Positions 1-7,504 of a DNA stretch of 59,668 nucleotides are shown piece after piece. Under the pieces are notes generated by a model that was given only the letters and a program-made list of their open reading frames with translations, ran no database searches and had not been told where the DNA came from. Each line of letters starts with the position of its first letter. The first letter of the stretch is position 1. Source of the stretch: an uncultured Alphaproteobacteria bacterium (GTDB lineage: Bacteria; Pseudomonadota; Alphaproteobacteria; RF32; CAG-239); NCBI GenBank assembly GCA_944392285.1, contig CALXWF010000027.1:1-59668 (forward strand), given 5' to 3'. The position numbers were made by a program, and so were the translations under genes.

Positions 1-1231
1 AAAACTGTTTGAAGTCTGCCGTTTAAGAGATGTGCCGATTATCACTTTTATCAACAAACTTGACCGTGAAGGACAAGACCCTTTTTGCTTGTTAGATGAG
101 ATTGAAAAAACGCTTGCCTTAGAAGTTACCCCGGCAAGCTGGCCGATTGGCATGGGCAAAGATTTTCTTGGTTGTTATGACATTTTAAATGACCAATTAA
201 TTTTAATGAACAAAACCGGCGACAAATCACAAATCAATGCCACGATTGAAACCTGCAAAGGCCTTGATGATAAAAAGTTAGATGAGCTTCTGCCGGCACA
301 TGCCGTTGCCAAACTGCGTGAAGATGTTACCATGGTTAAAGAGCTTTGCCCACCCTTTAGCATGCAAGATTATTTAAACGGCAGTCTGACGCCTGTTTTC
401 TTTGGCAGTGCCATCAACAACTTTGGCGTTAAAGAAGTCTTGGAAGGCCTGCATAAAATGGCCCCCACACCACGCCCGCGTCCGGCTTTGGAAAGAGATA
501 TCAAGGCTGAAGAAAACAAAGTAACCGGCTTTATTTTCAAAATCCAAGCCAATATGGACCCCAAACACCGTGACCGCATTGCTTTTATGCGCATTTGTTC
601 GGGGCACTTCAAACGCGGCATGACACTTTATCAAGTACGCAGCGGCAAAGGCTTAAAAGTTCCCACTCCCGTTATGTTTTTGGCCCAAGAGCGTGAACTT
701 GCCGAAGACGCCTACCCCGGAGATATTATCGGTATTCCCAATCATGGAGTTTTGCGTATCGGCGACACCTTAACCGAAGGCGAAAAGCTTCACTTTACGG
801 GGATTCCGAGCTTTGCACCTGAGCTCTTAAAGAGCATTCGCTCAATAGACCCTTTGAAATCCAAACATTTGGGAGCCGCTTTACAACAAATTGCCGAAGA
901 AGGCGGCGCCAGCATTTTCAAACCAAACGTCGGCTCAGAATGGATTGTCGGGGTTGTCGGAACTTTGCAGTTTGAAGTCATTGCCGACCGTATCCGCACC
1001 GAGTTCGGCATTCCGGTTATTTTTGAACCGACTCAATACTACACGGCCCGCTGGGTTGAATGTGAGGATAAAAACGAGCTCAAACGTTTTTGCGATAGCT
1101 CTAATATGAATCTGGCCACCGACCATGACGGCGCTTTGGTATTTTTGGCGCGCAACGCTTGGCACTTGGGCAAAGTCGGAGAAGATTATCCCAAAATCAT
1201 CTTACGCAAAACCCGCGAACAGGTTTTCTAA
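1..1231 (+). CDS. prfC: Peptide chain release factor 3 (RF3), 5'-truncated
   Basis: Translational GTPase that recycles RF1/RF2 from the ribosome after termination. The reading frame is open from base 2 at the window edge, so the N-terminal half of the G domain is missing. What remains starts just before the G4 motif (FINKLDREG), continues through the beta-barrel domain II and ends with the RF3-specific C-terminal domain. The visible part is about 409 residues, against roughly 525-530 in full RF3. The GTG at base 32 is an internal codon, not the start. The gene is followed directly by a bidirectional hairpin terminator shared with the convergent comEC. Identification is confident from the RF3-type sequence after the G domain; EF-G is unlikely because no EF-G domains IV-V follow. 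Confidence 0.93.
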   Translation, partial: KLFEVCRLRDVPIITFINKLDREGQDPFCLLDEIEKTLALEVTPASWPIGMGKDFLGCYDILNDQLILMNKTGDKSQINATIETCKGLDDKKLDELLPAHAVAKLREDVTMVKELCPPFSMQDYLNGSLTPVFFGSAINNFGVKEVLEGLHKMAPTPRPRPALERDIKAEENKVTGFIFKIQANMDPKHRDRIAFMRICSGHFKRGMTLYQVRSGKGLKVPTPVMFLAQERELAEDAYPGDIIGIPNHGVLRIGDTLTEGEKLHFTGIPSFAPELLKSIRSIDPLKSKHLGAALQQIAEEGGASIFKPNVGSEWIVGVVGTLQFEVIADRIRTEFGIPVIFEPTQYYTARWVECEDKNELKRFCDSSNMNLATDHDGALVFLARNAWHLGKVGEDYPKIILRKTREQVF

Positions 1232-1260
1232 AAAAAGGACCAAGCAATTGGTCCTTTTTT
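1231..1260. terminator. Bidirectional terminator between prfC and comEC
   Basis: A 13-bp perfect inverted repeat (AAAAAAGGACCAA / TTGGTCCTTTTTT) with a GCAA tetraloop. It is flanked by A and T tracts, so it can end transcription from both convergent genes. Confidence 0.9.
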
Positions 1261-3316
1261 AATAACAATTCCACAACCGACATCCGCAATAAGCACGCAC
1301 GGTTTTAATTTCTGCGCCTTTTTTATGCAAATAAACGGCAGCCCCCAAACTATCAACCATATTTAAGGCTTTTCCGTCGATTTCGATTTTACCGCCTTTT
1401 ATAATTTTTATTCTGTTTTTATAAAAGCAAAACTTTTTATCACACTGCAAATCAAGCCATTGCGGATAAGTATCTTTGCCCTGATAGATTCTTCTGAGTT
1501 TTCGGCTTTCGGCGGCGCTGATTTTTTCATCTGCATTTTTCTCCAGCCACACTTTTTTATCAAAATTTTTTCCACGCACAGGCAGAATAACCAACTCGCC
1601 GCTATTATCTTTAAGAGCAATCAGGCTGCCGTCATCATTTACCAACATATCAGGGCTGCGCACCGTAAACAAACTAAGAAAGCCGATAAAAATCAAGACA
1701 AAGCCCCATTTACGCCAAGAGCATGTCCACAAAGCCAACCATAGGCCACCCAAGACAATTAAGGCCAGTCCCCAAGCCGGCAAAGAAAATACTTGTAACG
1801 CTGCCTCCGGCAAAGAGGCCACCCAAACCGTAATATCATTAACCAAGCCGACCCCGAACCCCACTAATTGCAAAGCCCAAGCCTCAAACCCAAAAGGCAT
1901 TAAGAGCAAAGCCACCAGCACAAAAGGCATAATAATCAAACCGATAATCGGCCCCGCCAACAAATTTGCCAAGGAGGTATACAGGGCAACCCGATTAAAA
2001 TGATAAATAGCAAAAGGCAAAGTTGCCAAACTGGCAATTAAATCCGAAACGATAATACCGACAACATAGACCCACACCCCACGAAGCACTTTCGCGGCTA
2101 AAGACGGCTCATCGACCGAAGGGCCGCGTAAAAATCTTTGCAAAGCACCGGCATATTTTTCATAAAAAGCAATCAAGGCCACAACCGCGGCAAAAGACAT
2201 TTGAAAAGAAGCACCGACCACGGCTTCCGGAGCAATAATCAAGACAATAAGAGCCGCCCAAGCAATGGTTTTCATAGAGATTGCCCGTCGGGCAAACAGC
2301 ACCCCGAGCAACACGATAAAAGTCATGATAAAAGCGCGCTGTGTCGGAATCTCAGCTCCGGAAATTAACAAATAAATAAGGCTCATAACAATAGCCAATA
2401 CTGCCGCCGGACGCTTGGAGTCACCTCTTAGAGCCAAAGCCGGAATTAAAGCCATGATAAAACGCACCAAAAAGAACATCAAACCGGCCAACATGCTCAT
2501 ATGCAACCCTGAGATTGACAAGAAATGCGCCAAACCGGAATCACGATAATTATTTGTAAGTTCTTGGCTCATTTTGCCTCTTTCTCCGGCCACGATAGCG
2601 GCGGTAATTCCGGCCTCATCGGGTGGCAAAACCCTATCAATCTTTGCCACGATTGCTTCTCTTATTCTATCAATCAAATATCCGAACTTATCTCTCAAAC
2701 TCGGCGCCTCATGACAAGCGACCGGCAAAGCGCGGCTGATAGAATAACCGCTGGCCCTCAATCCTTCAAAAAAAGATTTCCGATCAAACTGATAGCCCCC
2801 CGGCAAAGACGGTGCCGGCAGAGGCATAATTTTTCCGACAAATTCAATACATTGACCGCTTTTTAAGGGCTCTGTTCCATAGCCCAAACTCACTCTGATT
2901 TGCCCCAGATTGAGAGGTTGCTCATCAAAATCTTCCAAATTATCAAGAACCACACGTTGATTACCGCGGCTGTTATAATCCAAAGACACGATACGTCCGC
3001 GCAAATAAATTTTATCAATATTTTCAGTAAGTATGGGGCGTTTTGCCAAATAAACTGCCTTAAGCTGTACATTGGCAAATCCGAGTATCATCACCCCAAA
3101 AACAGCCAAAATTCCCAGAGCATGAATATTATGTCGCAGTAAAATTGCTGCCAAAATCAAGGCTTCAACCACACCCAAGGTCAGCCAAATTGAAGGCTCT
3201 ACCGGCAAAGCAAAATAGAGCAAAATTCCCACACCGAACAGCACCGGCACCCACAGAAACCAGCGGTCATATTCTTGCAAAAACTGCTCTTTTATTTTAT
3301 CAAACCACAAAAGCAT
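1259..3316 (-). CDS. comEC: ComEC/Rec2-family inner-membrane DNA uptake channel
   Basis: Polytopic membrane protein of the ComEC/Rec2 family, which carries single-stranded DNA across the inner membrane in natural transformation. The 685-aa product has N-terminal hydrophobic helices and a soluble DUF4131-like region (about 30-190). The Competence-domain core follows, with the hallmark HFLSISGLHMSML segment near residue 265 and many membrane helices to about residue 540. The last 130 residues form a soluble tail with no HxHxDH metallo-beta-lactamase motif, so the nuclease-like domain of Bacillus ComEC is absent or unrecognisable. The gene stands alone and converges on prfC. A DprA homologue at 18.3 kb fits a transformation role, though other uptake genes are not in view. 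Confidence 0.88.
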   Translation of the reverse strand: MLLWFDKIKEQFLQEYDRWFLWVPVLFGVGILLYFALPVEPSIWLTLGVVEALILAAILLRHNIHALGILAVFGVMILGFANVQLKAVYLAKRPILTENIDKIYLRGRIVSLDYNSRGNQRVVLDNLEDFDEQPLNLGQIRVSLGYGTEPLKSGQCIEFVGKIMPLPAPSLPGGYQFDRKSFFEGLRASGYSISRALPVACHEAPSLRDKFGYLIDRIREAIVAKIDRVLPPDEAGITAAIVAGERGKMSQELTNNYRDSGLAHFLSISGLHMSMLAGLMFFLVRFIMALIPALALRGDSKRPAAVLAIVMSLIYLLISGAEIPTQRAFIMTFIVLLGVLFARRAISMKTIAWAALIVLIIAPEAVVGASFQMSFAAVVALIAFYEKYAGALQRFLRGPSVDEPSLAAKVLRGVWVYVVGIIVSDLIASLATLPFAIYHFNRVALYTSLANLLAGPIIGLIIMPFVLVALLLMPFGFEAWALQLVGFGVGLVNDITVWVASLPEAALQVFSLPAWGLALIVLGGLWLALWTCSWRKWGFVLIFIGFLSLFTVRSPDMLVNDDGSLIALKDNSGELVILPVRGKNFDKKVWLEKNADEKISAAESRKLRRIYQGKDTYPQWLDLQCDKKFCFYKNRIKIIKGGKIEIDGKALNMVDSLGAAVYLHKKGAEIKTVRAYCGCRLWNCY

Positions 3317-3421
3317 AAGTCTTAAAACTTCTCAAAAAGTTTTTTTATTGTAATATTTATTTGCAAATTTACAACATCAAGATTACACTAAGAACAAATT
3401 AACCCAAAGCGGAGAAAATTC

Positions 3422-3658
3422 ATGTATAAAATACTCTTTGTTCTGTTATCCATAGCCTTTTTGGCATTATCGGCACAAGCACGTGTTGTTCCCCTGCAAG
3501 ATTGGAACGGCGGCAACCTCAAATTCAGCAATTCCGGCAAAAAAAGCTGTGAAGAACTTTGCCCCGGCTATATTCCGGTTTATCCGGCTTGCCCGGAAGG
3601 AAAAGTTGCGCGCAGATGTCCGGCTAACGGCTGCACCGGTTTTTATAAATGCATGTAA
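3422..3658 (+). CDS. Small secreted cysteine-rich protein, unknown function
   Basis: A 78-aa product. Residues 1-20 form a clear Sec signal peptide ending SAQA, probably cleaved before Arg21. The mature part of about 58 residues has six cysteines at 43, 47, 57, 66, 71 and 77 in a CxxxC-P-G-Y ... CP-x-G ... CPxxGC-x-G-x-Y-K-C pattern. This suggests a disulfide-locked periplasmic or secreted domain. A GGAG Shine-Dalgarno lies 8 bases before the ATG, and a strong terminator follows at once, so it is monocistronic. I do not recognise a named family. A role as envelope protein, inhibitor or bacteriocin-like peptide cannot be told apart from sequence alone. Confidence 0.75.
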   Translation: MYKILFVLLSIAFLALSAQARVVPLQDWNGGNLKFSNSGKKSCEELCPGYIPVYPACPEGKVARRCPANGCTGFYKCM

Positions 3659-3660
3659 TA

Positions 3661-3693
3661 AAAAAACCGAGTTTTCAAAACTCGGTTTTTTTA
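3661..3693. terminator. Bidirectional terminator after the Cys-rich protein
   Basis: Inverted repeat ACCGAGTTTT / AAAACTCGGT with a minimal loop, flanked by A6 and T7. It ends the 78-aa gene and can also end the convergent gene that stops at 3697. Confidence 0.88.
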
Positions 3694-3696
3694 TTT

Positions 3697-4023
3697 TTAC
3701 TCGGTAAAATAGATGAAACCCTCTTCATCTTTACCGAGTTTAATTTTTAACTCTTCCCATTTATATTCTGCATGTCCTGCCTTGCAGTGAATACAGAATT
3801 TGCACAAAACCCTTTGGGAAAATTCTTTAGATGTCAACGTTTCTTCCTCGCCAGTCACATGCAGGACGTGAAACTTTTCGCTTTCCAAGTCAAAAAAATA
3901 CCATATCAGATATTTTTCTTGGTGTTCTTTTCCGCGTATTAATGCCGGACAAACCAATAATTTGCTGATTTTTTTGCCTGTCTTTGCTTGCAAGCGAGCC
4001 AAAGCTTGTTTTTGATTCATCAT
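3697..4023 (-). CDS. Hypothetical protein (108 aa)
   Basis: Soluble 108-aa protein with no signal peptide or membrane helix. It has a basic, helical N-terminus followed by an alternating beta-type region, and a CxxCxxC-like cluster with histidine (CKFCIHCKAGH) near residues 74-84 that could bind a metal. There is no Shine-Dalgarno ahead of either adjacent ATG codon; the leader is nearly pure A/T. It lies 19 bases downstream of another unknown gene on the same strand and may be co-transcribed with it. I do not recognise the family. Confidence 0.6.
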   Translation of the reverse strand: MMNQKQALARLQAKTGKKISKLLVCPALIRGKEHQEKYLIWYFFDLESEKFHVLHVTGEEETLTSKEFSQRVLCKFCIHCKAGHAEYKWEELKIKLGKDEEGFIYFTE

Positions 4024-4042
4024 AATTTTTATTTTTTTAGGT

Positions 4043-4432
4043 TTAACTTCTGTATAGATGAGAAATTCCGTTTCTCACTTCACCTTCGATTAGAAAAACA
4101 CCGAACTTGCCGTTTTTCCAACCCTTGGTCGCACTAACCTGAACCTCTCCTTTTTTGAACATATAGCCGCTATGTAACTCATGTTCTTGTAAAAAGAAAT
4201 GTTTATCCTGGTTAATATCCGCACCGATCACATTTAAATATTTAACTTCCGTTCCTTGCTTAAACTTCCACACCGGTTGGCAGAAGCGATCATAACTCCC
4301 GACAATAGCACATTCCTGAGGTGTCTTTCCGGCAGGTTTACACAAAAACATCAGTTCAACATTTTCAACATCAAAGCCCAAAAGCTCTCTTACTTGCTGT
4401 TTTGCAGCTGCTTCATCTAAAATCAAATTCAT
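4043..4432 (-). CDS. Hypothetical protein (129 aa)
   Basis: A 129-aa soluble protein, probably mixed alpha/beta, with no signal peptide or known catalytic motif. The N-terminal 30 residues look helical; the rest is rich in short beta-type stretches. The start has no visible Shine-Dalgarno and an A/T-rich leader, like its downstream neighbour. The two sit between the lpxB terminator and the Cys-rich protein terminator as an isolated pair. Function unknown. Confidence 0.6.
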   Translation of the reverse strand: MNLILDEAAAKQQVRELLGFDVENVELMFLCKPAGKTPQECAIVGSYDRFCQPVWKFKQGTEVKYLNVIGADINQDKHFFLQEHELHSGYMFKKGEVQVSATKGWKNGKFGVFLIEGEVRNGISHLYRS

Positions 4433-4452
4433 AACTAGAAAATTTTAAATTT

Positions 4453-4486
4453 AAAAAAATAACCCATACTAATAAATAAGTATGGG
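4453..4486 (-). terminator. Terminator of the lpxB end of the envelope operon
   Basis: On the minus strand an 8-bp stem (CCCATACT / AGTATGGG) with an A/T loop is followed by TTATTTTTTT, a standard intrinsic terminator 34 bases after the lpxB stop. Confidence 0.8.
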
Positions 4487-4519
4487 CAATTTATGACAAA
4501 ATTTTCCGTAAGTCAAGTT

Positions 4520-5677
4520 TTATTTATCAGAAGCTTTTATCTCTTGCAAAATCACATCGGCCGCATTTTCGCTCGGTGTTTGTTCCCCAAGCCCAAGAAT
4601 CTGTCTAACCTTAGCAAAACCTGCCATTTGCTTTTCATACAAATCTCCGTGTTTTAACAATTCTTGCAAATACATACAAATATTTGAGGTCACACATCTT
4701 TCTTGCAAAAGCTCCGGCACGACCTCACGTCCGAGCAATATATTAGACAAATTTACAAATTCAATATGCATAAAACGGCGCAACAACATTGCCGTAAAGT
4801 CAGATACCCTATAACCGATAACATGCGGCACGTTTGAAATTGCCAATTCCAATGCCACGGTTCCGGAGGCTGCCATTGCTGCTTTTGCCGCCTTAAAGGC
4901 ATCATAGCGTTCTTTTTCGCTCTCAACAATCACCATGGGCACACCGGCGTTTCTGCTCATTTCTTTAACCAAAGCCGACACGGTCTTAACCGTCGGAATA
5001 ACAAAATAGAGGTCATTATCTTTGGCATAAAGCTGTCTGGCCGCTGCCAAAAATACCGGCAACAAGCGAGAAACCTCGGTTTTACGAGACCCGGGCAGCA
5101 CAACAATAATTTTTTTATCCAAGGGCACATCATGGCTTAAATAAAAGGCCTCGGCACTTCCATGCACGACATCGCTTTCAATAACCGGATGCCCGACAAA
5201 ATCTGTTTTCAACCCATAGGGAATAAAATATTTCGGCTCTTGCGGCAATAAGGTCATCAAGCGGTCAATATATTTATGCATGGTTTTGGCGCGCTTTTTC
5301 TTCCAAGCCCAAACCTGAGGCGCAACATAATGAATCTGCGGAACAGAAAATTTTCTCTTTCGAAGCATTTTATGAACGCGGCTTGAAAAACTCCAACTAT
5401 CTATGGTAACCACCACATCGGGGTGCACCCGCTCAATATCATTGACGGTTTCTTTCAACAACCGCAACACCTTCGGAATACTCGGGATAACCTCCATCAA
5501 TCCCATAATGGCCAAATCACTGATATCAAAAAGCGACTTCAAACCTTCGGCTTCCATGGTATCACCGCCGACCCCGAAAAATTCAACCTGATTTCCGGTC
5601 TTTTTTTTAAGTGCACGCATTAAACGTGACCCCAACAAATCTCCCGACGGTTCGCCGGCAATCAGATAAACTTTCAT
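4520..5677 (-). CDS. lpxB: Lipid-A-disaccharide synthase
   Basis: GT19 glycosyltransferase that joins UDP-diacylglucosamine and lipid X into the tetraacyl disaccharide of lipid A at the inner face of the inner membrane. The 385-aa length is typical. It begins with the family N-terminus (AGEPSGDLLGSRLM, residues 7-20), has the GGDTMEAEG segment near 38-46, and carries the donor-binding AASGTVALELA motif near residue 265. Its ATG overlaps the lpxI stop codon (ATGA), so the two are translationally coupled. It is the last gene of the lpxA-lpxI-lpxB unit. Confidence 0.96.
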   Translation of the reverse strand: MKVYLIAGEPSGDLLGSRLMRALKKKTGNQVEFFGVGGDTMEAEGLKSLFDISDLAIMGLMEVIPSIPKVLRLLKETVNDIERVHPDVVVTIDSWSFSSRVHKMLRKRKFSVPQIHYVAPQVWAWKKKRAKTMHKYIDRLMTLLPQEPKYFIPYGLKTDFVGHPVIESDVVHGSAEAFYLSHDVPLDKKIIVVLPGSRKTEVSRLLPVFLAAARQLYAKDNDLYFVIPTVKTVSALVKEMSRNAGVPMVIVESEKERYDAFKAAKAAMAASGTVALELAISNVPHVIGYRVSDFTAMLLRRFMHIEFVNLSNILLGREVVPELLQERCVTSNICMYLQELLKHGDLYEKQMAGFAKVRQILGLGEQTPSENAADVILQEIKASDK

Positions 5678-6510
5678 AAATAATCTCCCGGATTAATTCC
5701 CAACACAAACAAGCCGAGCTTGTCTGCTGTTTTAATAACTTCAGCCTCATCGACAATCAACCCGTTTCCGGCATGCAAAGCCACCCCGTTTAACCCGGCT
5801 TCTTTGGCACGCTCAATGGTTTTAACGCCGATTGTCGGCAAGTCAATGCGCATATCTTGCTGAGGTTTACGCAATTTAAGCAAAATACCGCCGCTGCCTT
5901 TGCGCTTATAAGCCGCTGAGCGACGCAACAACTCATCTGTTCCCTCAATTCCTTCGACTGCCAAGACCAAACCCTCTTGCACGACGGCCGCCTGCCCCAC
6001 ATCTAATCTTCCGAGTTCGGTTACTACCGGCACCGCGCGTGTAATATCGGCAATATCTTGCTTAGAAGGTTTTTTCTTGCCCAAAACGCCTTGCCGAATC
6101 AAAAGTTCCGGCACCACTTCATGAATACCGCGCACCTCCATACCTTCAGACTCAATTTCTTTAACAACGGCGCGCAAAATTCCGTCATCACCGAGTGCTT
6201 TCATACCGACTTTAGCAAAAAAAGCCGCCGTTCTGAAGTCCGGTACCAAATCAGCCAAAGTCGGCCGCTTAATGGTGCCGATCATAACAACTTCTTCAAC
6301 TTTTTCATCATGAAGTTTCTTAAAACCGCTTCCGGCCTGGCCGATTCTTATCCACTGATGCGGGATAGACTCATCAAACAAATTCGGGTTAGCATTTCCC
6401 TCAATTGTCAAAACAAAAAAAGGACGTCCGACATTTTGACAATGGCGGATAATACTGAGCGGAATTGTACCGCCTCCGGCAATAATGCCTAATTTTCGCA
6501 TATTTTCCAT
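5674..6510 (-). CDS. lpxI: UDP-2,3-diacylglucosamine pyrophosphatase LpxI
   Basis: Hydrolyses UDP-2,3-diacylglucosamine to lipid X, the step before LpxB. LpxI is the typical alphaproteobacterial replacement for LpxH. The N-terminus KLGIIAGGGTIPL and the C-terminal catalytic region (DLPTIGVKTIERA ... ALHAGNGLIVDEA) fit the family. The open frame extends upstream to 6582, but those 24 residues are hydrophobic and unlike LpxI, so I start at the ATG at 6510 (278 aa). The ATG at 6501, three codons later, has a weak GGA ahead of it and is equally possible. The gene lies 97 bases below lpxA and overlaps lpxB by four bases. Confidence 0.93.
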   Translation of the reverse strand: MENMRKLGIIAGGGTIPLSIIRHCQNVGRPFFVLTIEGNANPNLFDESIPHQWIRIGQAGSGFKKLHDEKVEEVVMIGTIKRPTLADLVPDFRTAAFFAKVGMKALGDDGILRAVVKEIESEGMEVRGIHEVVPELLIRQGVLGKKKPSKQDIADITRAVPVVTELGRLDVGQAAVVQEGLVLAVEGIEGTDELLRRSAAYKRKGSGGILLKLRKPQQDMRIDLPTIGVKTIERAKEAGLNGVALHAGNGLIVDEAEVIKTADKLGLFVLGINPGDYL

Positions 6511-6607
6511 GATTTTAATATAAAATAAAAAAGTAAATAAGCAATAAACAAAATCAGGGCAAAGACCTAAAATCGGCTTCACCCTGAAAAAACAACTTTA
6601 ACCGTAA

Positions 6608-7405
6608 CTAGTCTGATGTCATAACCTTGCGGCGGCCTTGCAAAGCCTCTTCAATAAAGACGAGCTGTTCTTGCACCATCGGATTATCCTTAAACTTCTC
6701 TTTGGCTTTTTCAACTCTGGTATCAAAATTATCTTCTTTACCCTTAAAGATATACATATAGGCTTTAGTAATGGATTTAACCGTTGCTTCATCCAAACCG
6801 CTGCGTTTTAAGCCGATAACGTTCAAACCGCGCAATTTTCCGCGTTCGTTAGCCACAATACCGAACGGAACAACATCACGGTCAACACCGGTCATGCCGC
6901 CAATCATGGCTTTGCGACCGATACGAACAAACTGGTGAACCGCAGAGTTACCGCCGATAATGGCACCATCACCGATTCTGACATGTCCGCCGATAACCGC
7001 GTTATTGGTCATAATCACATTATTTCCAACCACACAATCATGCGCCACATGCGAGTTAACCATAAACATACAATCATTACCGACCGTCGTCGTAAAATGC
7101 TCTTTCGGCGTTCCTGCCTGCATGGTAACGTTTTCACGAATGATATTATTTTTACCGATAATCAATTTGGCTTCTTGCTGAAATTCATTACCATGGTCTT
7201 GCGGCCCTGCCCCCAAAACAGCTCCCGGAAACACGATTGTTCCCTCACCGATGGTCGTATCACCCATAACCGTAACTCTTCCCAACAACTGGACATTTTC
7301 ACCGATTTTTGCACGCGAACTAACCCAGCATAACGGCCCGATTTTAGCAGTTGCGGCAATTTGAGCACCGTCTTCAATTACGGCTGAGGGATGAATATTG
7401 GTCAT
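6608..7405 (-). CDS. lpxA: UDP-N-acetylglucosamine O-acyltransferase
   Basis: First enzyme of lipid A synthesis: transfers a 3-hydroxyacyl chain from ACP to UDP-GlcNAc. The 265-aa protein is a left-handed beta-helix of hexapeptide repeats (IGPLCWVSSRAKIGENV onward), with the catalytic histidine region NSHVAHDCVVGNNVIM and the C-terminal helical domain (LKRSGLDEATVKSI). A good Shine-Dalgarno (AAGGA) lies 7 bases before the ATG. In most proteobacteria fabZ is immediately upstream. Here a 2-kb flagellin gene intervenes, so lpxA probably depends on a promoter in the short gap upstream. Confidence 0.96.
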   Translation of the reverse strand: MTNIHPSAVIEDGAQIAATAKIGPLCWVSSRAKIGENVQLLGRVTVMGDTTIGEGTIVFPGAVLGAGPQDHGNEFQQEAKLIIGKNNIIRENVTMQAGTPKEHFTTTVGNDCMFMVNSHVAHDCVVGNNVIMTNNAVIGGHVRIGDGAIIGGNSAVHQFVRIGRKAMIGGMTGVDRDVVPFGIVANERGKLRGLNVIGLKRSGLDEATVKSITKAYMYIFKGKEDNFDTRVEKAKEKFKDNPMVQEQLVFIEEALQGRRKVMTSD

Positions 7406-7442
7406 AGCTTTTTCCTTATTAAAAGTTAAAATATTTTTTCTG

Positions 7443-7469
7443 ATTATAAGTTAAAAGAATTGCAAACAA
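7443..7469 (-). promoter_or_regulatory. Candidate sigma70 promoter for lpxA-lpxI-lpxB
   Basis: A perfect minus-strand -10 hexamer TATAAT (7443-7448) lies about 38 bases before the lpxA start. The -35 match TTGTTT (7464-7469) has a short 15-bp spacer, so the -35 assignment is weak. It would explain how lpxA is expressed downstream of the flagellin gene. Confidence 0.4.
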
Positions 7470-7504
7470 TAGTAAACACATAAAAAGTTACAAGTTTGAA
7501 ACAA

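Noticed and set aside
6511..6582. Longer LpxI start at 6582
   Set aside because: The extra 24 residues are hydrophobic, unlike the family, and have no ribosome site.
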